A DNA stretch of 64,000 bases. Origin: Nitrosomicrobium frigidum (SeqCode). GTDB taxonomy: Archaea; Thermoproteota; Nitrososphaeria; Nitrososphaerales; Nitrososphaeraceae. Where the stretch lies: the NCBI GenBank assembly GCA_023251115.1, contig JAHEZK010000002.1, forward strand, positions 61,914 to 125,913, read 5' to 3'. The translations under genes and the position numbers were made by a program. Positions 36,161 through 43,700 of the stretch are shown one piece after another. Within the stretch, counting starts at the first letter, position 1. Each line of letters begins with the position of its first letter. Under the pieces are notes generated by a model. It made no database searches. It was not told where the DNA came from and worked only from the letters and a program-made list of their open reading frames with translations.

Positions 36161-36505
36161 ATGGACAAAATAAAGGAAGCTCTAATTTCAAAGATTAATC
36201 TAACAGACAAGGAAGCACAAGTTTTCCTATTTTTAATAATCAACGGAGAATCAACAGTAGCAAGTATTTCCGCAGCGCTAAAACTTACTTTGGAAGAATC
36301 TGAGCAAGAACTTTTTGATTTATTAGAAAAAGGGCTAATACTTGAGTTGTCCGGTAAGTATCAGACATTCCATCCAAAATTTTCAATAATAAATGCTTAT
36401 CGTCGGCACTGCCAAAAAATGGGTATAGAATTTAAAAAGAATCTTCAAATTGACAGTCTTGCCTCGTCTCTGGAAAGAATGCAGGAATCTGCAAGAACTA
36501 AATAA
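36161..36505 (+). CDS. TrmB-like winged-helix DNA-binding protein
   Basis: The 114-residue protein has a TrmB-type HTH (LTDKEAQVFLFLIINGESTVASISAALKLTLEESEQELFDLLEKG, about 14-58) and a C-terminal helical tail (about 85-114) that could dimerise. It lacks the sugar-binding domain of full TrmB. It precedes two small genes of unknown function on the same strand and could regulate them or nearby genes. Confidence 0.78.
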   Translation: MDKIKEALISKINLTDKEAQVFLFLIINGESTVASISAALKLTLEESEQELFDLLEKGLILELSGKYQTFHPKFSIINAYRRHCQKMGIEFKKNLQIDSLASSLERMQESARTK

Positions 36506-36529
36506 GGCAATTGGAATCAATAATGTGGA

Positions 36530-36943
36530 ATGACGACCGTTCCGGACAATAAGGTGGTATATTTTGGGGTTATTAATATTAATGAAAATAACAAGACAAT
36601 TGGAGCTGTTGATATTTGGAGAAATGTAGTAAACAAGAAAATGTTTTGCGAGGAAAAAAGATTGGGTATTTTGGAAATCGTAGACTACATCGGTATGCCA
36701 TCTATTGAAGAAGGTCAAGAATGGGCTGTTGCCATAAATAGAAATAGGGTGGGGAAAGAACGGTGGAAACTAATAAGAATAATTAAAGATGGCAAGCTCT
36801 CTTTCATTGACACTGATGACGAAACCACAGTAAGTGTAGATGTTTCTGATTACAAGATAGTAGATGACAACTGGTGGAGTTTTCTGGTTTCCAAGAATAT
36901 AAATCGCAGTATCGAAATAACGGATGAGGTTCATCCAAAGTGA
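36530..36943 (+). CDS. Uncharacterised small protein
   Basis: A 137-residue mostly beta-strand protein with conserved-looking Trp pairs (GQEWAVAINRNRVGKERWKLIRII and DDNWWSFLVSK). No domain recognised. It lies 24 bases after the HTH gene, and its stop overlaps the next gene's GTG start (GTGA), so the three form an apparent operon. Confidence 0.7.
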   Translation: MTTVPDNKVVYFGVININENNKTIGAVDIWRNVVNKKMFCEEKRLGILEIVDYIGMPSIEEGQEWAVAINRNRVGKERWKLIRIIKDGKLSFIDTDDETTVSVDVSDYKIVDDNWWSFLVSKNINRSIEITDEVHPK

Positions 36944-37245
36944 TTCGCGACTCAGACCCTTCTGACGACCCGAAAATATTTGTAGAAAAAGCTCAAGGAG
37001 GCCAGTTTGCAAGTAAATTAAAGGGTTACTTTATTGTCAGAGATACGAAATTAAAATTCAATGCAATTGCCTTTGGAAGAATTGGGGGTCATAACATTAG
37101 TCTGAATTTGACAAAAAAAACTCTAGCCAAACTGAAGGAATTTGGCTATGATACCGAAAGTTTCCAACTAACATTACAACGAAAACTTGTTGAAGGAGAA
37201 ATAGTCCTAGTCGACCCTGTGACCAAAAATCAATTCAAACCATAG
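36940..37245 (+). CDS. Uncharacterised small protein
   Basis: The 101-residue protein (GTG start, overlapping the previous stop by 4 bases) has a basic, strand-rich composition with FNAIAFGRIGGHNISLNL followed by a helix and ending in VKN-type basic residues. No family recognised. Its 3' end overlaps the convergent mtnP gene by 11 bases. Confidence 0.68.
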   Translation: MIRDSDPSDDPKIFVEKAQGGQFASKLKGYFIVRDTKLKFNAIAFGRIGGHNISLNLTKKTLAKLKEFGYDTESFQLTLQRKLVEGEIVLVDPVTKNQFKP

Positions 37246-38035
37246 CATCGTGCAATGCATTCCCGCATTTGCATTTGTTTCGAGAAATTGGAATTGACGG
37301 AATAAACGCTGCAAGTAATTCTTTTATTTTATTGGCGTTTTTGGTCAACACCTCAAGAATTTCCTTGGAGGAAACAGGATTTTCGTACCAAACATCATAA
37401 TCAGTAACCGTAGCTATTGATACGTAGCATATTTCCATTTCACGTGCCAGTACACATTCCGGTACCAGTGTCATTCCAATTATATCGCCATGTAATATAT
37501 CTCTAAAATATTTTGATTCTGCTCGTGTTGAAAAGCGCGGCCCTTCTATACAAATATAATTCGAGCCATTATGCACATTAGTATTTAGTTGTTTACCAAC
37601 ATTTAGAAAAACTTCTCTCAATTCATTACAAAAAGGATCTGCACATGATACGTGGCATACCTTCCCCTCATCATAAAAAGTATAGTCTCTTCCTTTAGTA
37701 AAATCAATGAATTGATCAGGGAGAACAATATCGCCAGGCTTATAGGTGTCCTGAAGACTTCCCACCGCGGATGGAGCAATGATTCTGGACACACCTAATG
37801 AATGTAGAGCCCATATGTTTGCCCTACTGTTAACTCTGTGTGGGGGAAGAGTATGTCCTTTACCATGACGAGGAATAAAAGCTACTGATCTGCCGTTGTA
37901 TTCTCCAATAGTAATTAGATCCGATGTACTTCCATAAGGAGTAAAGATCTTTACTGTTTCTGCATTAGTCAGTAATTCAGTGTTATAGATGCCGGTTCCG
38001 CCTATTATACCAATTTCGGCATGATAATTTTGCAT
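37235..38035 (-). CDS. mtnP: 5'-methylthioadenosine phosphorylase
   Basis: This enzyme splits methylthioadenosine with phosphate into adenine and methylthioribose-1-phosphate. Family blocks: IGIIGGTGIYN, PRHGKGHTLPPHRVNSRANI, SAVGSLQDTYKPGDIVLPDQ, CIEGPRFSTRAE and MTLVPECVLAREMEICY. The Asp in VTDYD fits 6-aminopurine (adenine) specificity. The frame extends upstream, but ATG 38035 (MQNYHAEIG) begins 1 base after the apt stop and gives a normal 266-residue enzyme. Its product adenine is the substrate of the upstream apt gene. Confidence 0.93.
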   Translation of the reverse strand: MQNYHAEIGIIGGTGIYNTELLTNAETVKIFTPYGSTSDLITIGEYNGRSVAFIPRHGKGHTLPPHRVNSRANIWALHSLGVSRIIAPSAVGSLQDTYKPGDIVLPDQFIDFTKGRDYTFYDEGKVCHVSCADPFCNELREVFLNVGKQLNTNVHNGSNYICIEGPRFSTRAESKYFRDILHGDIIGMTLVPECVLAREMEICYVSIATVTDYDVWYENPVSSKEILEVLTKNANKIKELLAAFIPSIPISRNKCKCGNALHDAMV

Positions 38036-38036
38036 C

Positions 38037-38567
38037 TTAACTAAACTCCATAATGCATCTAACATCGTAACCTTTACTCTTCAATGTATCCATACCATCC
38101 AAATAATTCAAACAAATGATAAACACAAATCCAACTACTGTGCCTCCTAATTTTTCTACAAGCGAAGCTGCAGCAACCGCAGTACCTCCTGTTGCAAGCA
38201 AGTCGTCTGCTATCAGAACTTTTTCGCCCTTTAAAATAGCATCTTCTTGAATTTCCATAACCCTAGTCCCATATTCAATACTATAGGATTCTTTAAGCGT
38301 AGGCCCCGGCAATTTACCTTCTTTTCTAATTAGGACCAATCCCTTGCTCAGGCTTGTTCCAAGAAGAGATCCTACAACAAATCCTCTTGATTCGATAGCT
38401 GCAATTTTGCTTGTTTGAATATTGGCACATAATTCGGACAACTTTTCGTTAAGGTAATACATTGAATCGGGGGTTCTTAGAAGTGGATTAATGTCCTTGA
38501 AAGAAATTCCTTTTGTGGGAAAGTCATTCCAACTTCTCACTAAATTTTTAAACTCTGCATCGTTCAT
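38037..38567 (-). CDS. apt: Adenine phosphoribosyltransferase
   Basis: Apt converts adenine and PRPP to AMP. The 176-residue protein shows FPTKGISFKDINPLL, the AIESRGFVVGSLL segment, the RKEGKLPG loop and the PRPP-binding motif VLIADDLLATGGTAVAA. Together with mtnP it forms a two-gene pathway that recovers adenine from methylthioadenosine, a by-product of polyamine synthesis. Confidence 0.95.
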   Translation of the reverse strand: MNDAEFKNLVRSWNDFPTKGISFKDINPLLRTPDSMYYLNEKLSELCANIQTSKIAAIESRGFVVGSLLGTSLSKGLVLIRKEGKLPGPTLKESYSIEYGTRVMEIQEDAILKGEKVLIADDLLATGGTAVAAASLVEKLGGTVVGFVFIICLNYLDGMDTLKSKGYDVRCIMEFS

Positions 38568-38690
38568 AATCGCTTGTTTTTCATATCCTATCCTTCTACA
38601 TAATTAACGTTCCGATAGATCAAGAAATACACAAAAAAAGATCTACACAAACATACTAGTTAAATTGAATATATCTGAACTTGGTAAATA

Positions 38691-40202
38691 CTAAGTCGAA
38701 TTTACTCCGAATATCCTATCAAAATATTCAGATTGTTCATTGACTACTTCTGCGGATTCTCCTTCATCAACTCCGGCCAGATCTTTGGCAAGTTTTTTCT
38801 TGTATCCTAGCTGCATCTGTCTTGCAATTTGGATTCTTTGTGCCTGGGGAGAACCTGCGCCGTGCATCGACTCTGTAAGATATCCAACTGCATTTCGTCC
38901 AAGTGTCATGTTTTCAATGAGTCTCAAAATACGCATTCTATTTTCAGTCGAAACCCCTTTCCTGCCTTTCAAGTATTTCTCAAGAAGTGGTCCTGTATCA
39001 GGACTACGGAAATCTTTCTCAGAAGGCATAGTAACCATTAGGCCACCGGCTATATCCTGCGCAAGCCTACCTATTTCATAAGGAAACCTTGTTACGTTGT
39101 GTTTACAAACATTTGCCAACATGTCATCATTTTGATAATTTCCTGACAATGTTTTATGCGCTTGATATGACGAAGCGATACCTGCACCAAAGATAGTTTC
39201 GTTCAAGTGAGTCATTTCAACAAGCTTGTCTTTGATATGCGAGGCGTTGGAGATTCCATTATAGTCTGCTATTGAGGCAGCTGCCCCAATAAGAACATCA
39301 CCCAGGCCCGTCTTGCAAACATAGCTACGCCTATGGTAACAGGTAAACCTCTCAACCAACATTGAAGCAAATTCGAATTCTCCATCCATGAAAATTAATT
39401 CATTTGGGATAAACGCATTATCAAAAATAATCATTGCTTCCTGTCCAGAAAATTTTGAATTTCCAGCATCCAAGTCGCCACTTTCCATACTGCGAGTATC
39501 ACAGGATTGTCTTCCGTAGATATACGTTATGCCCTCTGCATCAGCTGGAATTGCTCCTACGAATGCATATTGTTTATCTTCATCCCGCAGTCTCATCGTA
39601 GGCATAACCAGTATCCAGTGGGAATTTATACAACCAGTTTGATGTGCTTTTGCACCAGAAATGTAAATACCCTTTTCATCTCGCTTTAAAATATGTACAA
39701 ATAGATCTGGGTCTTCTTGCTGTGACGGACTTAGACTTCTATCGCCCTTAACATCGGTCATGGCACCGCCGATAACAAGATTATCATCTTGCATTTTCCT
39801 TACAAATTTTTTAAAACGTTCGTGGTAGGGTGTTCCGAATTTTTTATCAATTTCAAATGTCGTTGAATACAATGAATTTAGTGCGTCCATTCCCACACAT
39901 CTTTGAAAACAAGTACCTGTAAGTTGTCCGAGTTTTCTTTGCATTCTATTTTGATTAACCAAATCTTCAGCATTTTCTACAATGTGTAAAAATCTGTTTA
40001 CATGATTACCGGAAAGTGAAGATTCTGCTGATGCCAATTCAGGATCTTTGTCAGCAAGATCGTACGTTTCAGCTACCGCATTAATTGAAGGTCTTATCAT
40101 TGGATGTTCAACAGGTTCTTTTACCAATTCACCAAACAGGTAAACCTTCATCTTGCGCCCTTTTAAGCTCTGAATATACTCTTCTCCTGTCCTAATAGGC
40201 AT
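38691..40202 (-). CDS. abfD: 4-hydroxybutyryl-CoA dehydratase
   Basis: This [4Fe-4S]/FAD enzyme converts 4-hydroxybutyryl-CoA to crotonyl-CoA, the hallmark step of the 3-hydroxypropionate/4-hydroxybutyrate CO2-fixation cycle. The 503-residue protein begins like the family (RTGEEYIQSLKGRKMKVYLFGE). It keeps the cluster ligands: Cys 98 and Cys 102 in GTCFQRCVGMDALN, then His 290 and Cys 296 in CYHRRSYVCK. The His-to-Cys spacing is 6 here, compared with 7 as I recall for the clostridial enzyme (His292, Cys299). It is monocistronic. Confidence 0.95.
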   Translation of the reverse strand: MPIRTGEEYIQSLKGRKMKVYLFGELVKEPVEHPMIRPSINAVAETYDLADKDPELASAESSLSGNHVNRFLHIVENAEDLVNQNRMQRKLGQLTGTCFQRCVGMDALNSLYSTTFEIDKKFGTPYHERFKKFVRKMQDDNLVIGGAMTDVKGDRSLSPSQQEDPDLFVHILKRDEKGIYISGAKAHQTGCINSHWILVMPTMRLRDEDKQYAFVGAIPADAEGITYIYGRQSCDTRSMESGDLDAGNSKFSGQEAMIIFDNAFIPNELIFMDGEFEFASMLVERFTCYHRRSYVCKTGLGDVLIGAAASIADYNGISNASHIKDKLVEMTHLNETIFGAGIASSYQAHKTLSGNYQNDDMLANVCKHNVTRFPYEIGRLAQDIAGGLMVTMPSEKDFRSPDTGPLLEKYLKGRKGVSTENRMRILRLIENMTLGRNAVGYLTESMHGAGSPQAQRIQIARQMQLGYKKKLAKDLAGVDEGESAEVVNEQSEYFDRIFGVNST

Positions 40203-40281
40203 AGTATAATTATAATTCAGCTTGATAATATTTATATATTTTTAAACAAATCAACAAATTTTACAAGAAAAAAATAATGTC

Positions 40282-40449
40282 TTACTTCTTTGCTCCCAAC
40301 GCCCTGTTTTTAAGTCTCATATTTTTTCCATGACATTTTCTGCATCTTGAAGCAAGAATGGGATTTTTTCCTCCGCAGTCAAAACATATCTTATAAAATA
40401 GTCTTCTCTGTTGGGCGATTTGTTTCTTATTAGCATCAGTTATCGGCAT
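40282..40449 (-). CDS. rpl40e: Ribosomal protein L40e (eL40)
   Basis: A 55-residue basic protein beginning MPITDANKKQIAQQRRLFYK contains a Cys4 zinc site, C-x2-C in ICFDCGGKNP and C-x2-C in RCRKCHGKN, with a basic tail NMRLKNRALGAKK. This is the archaeal eL40 (the ribosomal part of the eukaryotic ubiquitin-L40 fusion). It is read upstream of the dehydratase gene on the same strand. Confidence 0.93.
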   Translation of the reverse strand: MPITDANKKQIAQQRRLFYKICFDCGGKNPILASRCRKCHGKNMRLKNRALGAKK

Positions 40450-40633
40450 GCAGAGATGAGTTTTTTCCCTTCCTATTTTTGTTTTTCGAATCTTTTATTT
40501 CATTATTCAAATCTTAATTTTGGATTGCCTAACTCCATCAAATATGACTTATCAGGCCAATTGGATTGTAATTAGATGGATTTGACGATTTTATGATGAA
40601 AACCTTATCTGCGATGACCGCTAATATAATAAC

Positions 40634-40786
40634 ATGTCAACTGGGCAGTCGAGTAATACTGCTGAAGGTCTGAACACATGGAAATGTGAAATTTGTGGAA
40701 AGTCGTTTGAGAATGTTGAAACGTTAAATTATCACACACTTCTGGAACACAGCGAACACAAAAGGCCCCCAACTGGAATTGGTTGA
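40634..40786 (+). CDS. Small single C2H2 zinc-finger protein (50 aa)
   Basis: An ATG frame of 50 codons encodes one classical finger, WKCEICGKSFENVETLNYHT then LLEHSEH (C-x2-C, H-x5-H), flanked by a short Ser/Gly-rich head and a RPPTGIG tail. The finger consensus makes this a real gene even though it is very short. Function unknown; possibly DNA, RNA or protein binding. Confidence 0.8.
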   Translation: MSTGQSSNTAEGLNTWKCEICGKSFENVETLNYHTLLEHSEHKRPPTGIG

Positions 40787-40993
40787 GATTATTCAAAACT
40801 GCTGCTTTACATTGGTCACATCGACCTGTTCATTAATGAGACGAAAATAATAGAAAACATACAACGGAAGTCTTGTAATGTAATTTGAAGTAACCTGATG
40901 TGTGCTAATACTTGAGTTAATAATTTAGTAGGGTTGAATCGTTCCAATGCAATACTAGCAATTTTTATTACTCTTTATGATACCTTATCCTAA

Positions 40994-41140
40994 ATGTTTG
41001 GAAAAGCGAAGTGTAAACTTTGTGGTCAAAATGTTAGGTTTGCATTAAGGCACTTGAAACAAAAACATCCAGAGACTTTGGGCGATAAAGATATTAAAAA
41101 ATTAAAGATGGAAAACATTATGAAAAAATATTTTACATAG
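40994..41140 (+). CDS. Small C2H2-like zinc-finger protein (48 aa)
   Basis: A 48-codon ATG frame encodes MFGKAKCKLCGQNVRFALRH then LKQKHPE, with C-x2-C and H-x4-H ligands, and a Lys-rich helical tail. It is the second mini zinc-finger gene in a row on this strand, about 200 bases after the first. Confidence 0.78.
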   Translation: MFGKAKCKLCGQNVRFALRHLKQKHPETLGDKDIKKLKMENIMKKYFT

Positions 41141-41283
41141 TAATTGGGAGTTATTAGAATGCTGTCTTTACTAAAACAAATAACGAAAATTCACTCAGGA
41201 TATTGATGAATGGTGCTATGCATGTTCCAAGAACACCAAAATCTAAAAAATCTCAATGAAACAAATCAAGTGAATATTGGCAT

Positions 41284-41901
41284 ATGAAAATAGATATCGC
41301 CAGAAGGGACGAATATAGAAAATTAGCAAAAGAACAAGGATACCGTAGTAGATCCTCATACAAACTAATAGAGCTTGACAAAAAATACAATTTATTAAAA
41401 CTGAATGATATCATTTTAGATATAGGTAGTGCTCCAGGTGGTTGGTTGCAAGTATCAACGAAATTTGCGGGACCAGATGGAAAGGTTGTTGGCCTGGACA
41501 TGGATCCAGTTAAACCAATTTCGGGTACTTCCATAATTCAAGCTGACATAGAAGATCCGAATATCATTCAAATCATTAATGAAGGATGTCCATCTTCCTT
41601 TGACGTAGTATTGTCTGACTTGTCTCCTAAAGTTAGTGGAATCTGGCATTACGACCATGAGAGACAAATTTCACTAACTTTGATTTCATTGAAAATGTCA
41701 ACAAAACTTTTAAAAAAAGGTGGAAATGCAGTGTTCAAAATTTTTGAGGGAAACAATTCTAGCAGTGTCAAACAAGAGGCTTCCAAGGTGTTTTCGAAGG
41801 TTATAACGAGTAAACCCAAGGCAAGTAGACAGAAAAGTAGTGAATTTTATATTGTTTGTCTGTCATTCAATGGAAAAGACGACTTGGTGAATAGGACCTA
41901 A
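41284..41901 (+). CDS. rlmE: RlmE/FtsJ-type rRNA 2'-O-methyltransferase
   Basis: This SAM-dependent enzyme 2'-O-methylates the large-subunit rRNA A-loop uridine. In 205 residues: RSRSSYKLIELDKKYNLL with the catalytic Lys, SAM motif ILDIGSAPGGWLQV, VGLDMDPV, catalytic Asp in VVLSDLSPKVSG, Lys in FKIFEG and Glu in SSEFYIVCL, the K-D-K-E tetrad. The ATG at 41284 is preceded by a short AT-rich region. Confidence 0.93.
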   Translation: MKIDIARRDEYRKLAKEQGYRSRSSYKLIELDKKYNLLKLNDIILDIGSAPGGWLQVSTKFAGPDGKVVGLDMDPVKPISGTSIIQADIEDPNIIQIINEGCPSSFDVVLSDLSPKVSGIWHYDHERQISLTLISLKMSTKLLKKGGNAVFKIFEGNNSSSVKQEASKVFSKVITSKPKASRQKSSEFYIVCLSFNGKDDLVNRT

Positions 41902-41934
41902 AGGCAGCAAAATCAAATATTGTTTGGTCAAAAA

Positions 41935-42093
41935 TCAGAGTGTTTCTCCTACGCCAGGACTATCTTTTTCTAGTTTAGCAATTTTCTTTGCTAAATTCTC
42001 CATAGTCCCCGGAATATGGCATTTACACATGCAATCTGCACATTCTAAGTGCCTGTTACTTTTGCAATCAACTGAGATGGATGCAGTGCTCAA
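41935..42093 (-). CDS. Small Cys-rich putative zinc protein (52 aa)
   Basis: A TTG-started frame of 52 codons encodes MSTASISVDCKSNRHLECAD then CMCKCHIPGTMENLAKKIAK, with six potential metal ligands (Cys 10, 18, 21, 23 and 25, His 26) and a helical C-terminus. CTATAATATG lies about 25-30 bases upstream on the minus strand, matching a leaderless start. It is convergent to rlmE. Family not recognised. Confidence 0.7.
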   Translation of the reverse strand: MSTASISVDCKSNRHLECADCMCKCHIPGTMENLAKKIAKLEKDSPGVGETL

Positions 42094-42251
42094 TTAATAT
42101 TGAGAATATTGATGCATATTATAGACTTTACGTGAGTGAATTGCTAATTTCATCTCTTTTCTCTTTTTACGAAAGAATCAACTACTTAATACTTCAGAAA
42201 GATTTTATTTAATGAATAATATGTAACTTCCTACCTGATTGCTTAAATTGG

Positions 42252-42434
42252 ATGTTATATAGTTCAAATTCATTAATGAAAAACTATGATCTGAGATCAA
42301 TTTGGATTTGTAAAGATTGTAGATCTACATTTTCATTTCGTTCTGATGTTGAAGAACATGCGGAGAAGTTAGGACATAATAACATAAATGAATATGATAT
42401 GATGTCCGGAAAACTCCTAAGCGATGAAGAATAA
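42252..42434 (+). CDS. Small C2H2 zinc-finger protein (60 aa)
   Basis: A 60-residue protein with one finger, WICKDCRSTFSFRSDVEEHA then EKLGH (C-x2-C, H-x5-H), and an acidic tail. ATG 42252 or ATG 42276 (MKNYDLRS) may be the start. It is the last of the mini zinc-protein genes placed between L40e and tRNA-Ser. Confidence 0.78.
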   Translation: MLYSSNSLMKNYDLRSIWICKDCRSTFSFRSDVEEHAEKLGHNNINEYDMMSGKLLSDEE

Positions 42435-42497
42435 TTTCTCATAATTCAAGTTATAAGAACAGAATACAATGATTGCAATTAATTAGTTAATTAATAG

Positions 42498-42508
42498 TTA
42501 ATATAAAG
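42498..42508 (+). promoter_or_regulatory. TATA box of tRNA-Ser
   Basis: TTAATATAAAG is centred about 27 bases upstream of the first base of the tRNA (42530), typical of archaeal TATA promoters. Confidence 0.6.
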
Positions 42509-42529
42509 AAAAAATTGAGTAGGCTCTAA

Positions 42530-42635
<106 letters not shown>

Positions 42636-42780
42636 GATGTCCTTGCCTTAAATTATTGAAAATTTGATTTGGGTATTCCTATAATTATTGATTTGGATTA
42701 ACACATTTTGAGTCGGAATCTGACCCAAAAAAAAAAGTACTGCTTAAATTAGTGGACATTCTACTAGTTGTAGATAAGAG

Positions 42781-43512
42781 ATGTACTATAAAATTATCAA
42801 CGGTAAAAAAATATTTGTCGCTTTAATTGCGGTGTTAGCGGTTGCACTATCTCCATCAGTTGTTTCTAGTGCACTGGCAGATAATATAGAAGGAACTAAT
42901 GGTGATGATGATATTCCAGGAACTAATAATGATGATAGCATCTGGGGAAAGAAAGGTGATGATGTAATCTGGGGAAAAGATGGTGAAGATAACCTGTATG
43001 GAGAAGATGGAGAAGACAACATCATGGGAAATTCTGGTGATGATTACATATTGGCAGGAGATGATGAAGACATAGTTGAAGGAAATGGCGGCGATGACAC
43101 CATCTATGGTGGAGAGAATACCGATGTGGTTCAAGGTAATAGTGGCGATGATGACATAACAGGTGGAAAGGGAAATGATATACTAGAAGGAAATAAAGGC
43201 AGCGACTTTATTTATGGAAGTAGAGGAGATGATTGGATAGCAGGAAACAGTGGAAATGATTGGTTATACGGAGAAAAAGGTGATGACAAACTAAAAGGTT
43301 ATGCAGGTAAGGACAACATAGCTGGAGGAAGTGGAGATGATAGACTATCAGGAGGAAAGGGGAATGATAAACTCGATGGTGGAAAAGATGATGACGTACT
43401 CAGGGGAGGTTCAGGAGCTGATAAATTTGACTGTGGAAGCGGAGATGATATTATCCTAGATTACCATCCATCTCAAGGAGACACAAAGAAATCAAATTGC
43501 GAAGATTTCTAA
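42781..43512 (+). CDS. Exported RTX-type calcium-binding repeat protein
   Basis: The 243-residue product has a signal peptide (hydrophobic about 10-28, ending SSALA) followed almost wholly by hemolysin-type repeats of the form GG/GNxGxDxxxG (for example GGSGDDRLSGGKGNDKLDGG), which form Ca2+-loaded parallel beta-rolls. A short C-terminal cap contains DCGSGDDIILDYHPSQGD and one more Cys (GSGDDI...SNCEDF). No catalytic domain is present, so it is probably a surface or matrix protein. It is monocistronic, followed by T-rich terminator sequence. Confidence 0.88.
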   Translation: MYYKIINGKKIFVALIAVLAVALSPSVVSSALADNIEGTNGDDDIPGTNNDDSIWGKKGDDVIWGKDGEDNLYGEDGEDNIMGNSGDDYILAGDDEDIVEGNGGDDTIYGGENTDVVQGNSGDDDITGGKGNDILEGNKGSDFIYGSRGDDWIAGNSGNDWLYGEKGDDKLKGYAGKDNIAGGSGDDRLSGGKGNDKLDGGKDDDVLRGGSGADKFDCGSGDDIILDYHPSQGDTKKSNCEDF

Positions 43513-43560
43513 ATTTTTAATCTTTTTCAATCTTTTTTCATTTCACCACAAAAATTACTT
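43513..43560 (+). terminator. T-rich terminator region after the RTX gene
   Basis: Several runs of four to six T residues follow the stop codon within 40 bases, with no stable hairpin. This is consistent with archaeal poly-T termination. Confidence 0.4.
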
Positions 43561-43700
43561 TTTATTACAATCAAGCAATTAGATCTGTCTACTACCTTTA
43601 CTTATGGACGCTAATTTTTTATGCTGTAGAGACCCTCTAGTGAATTAATATATTTTCCAAATCCACAAATCTTATTAGCATTGTTTAAATTATCGTTAAC

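Noticed and set aside
38740..39081. 113-codon plus-strand frame inside the dehydratase gene
   Set aside because: Shadow of the well-supported 4-hydroxybutyryl-CoA dehydratase on the other strand.
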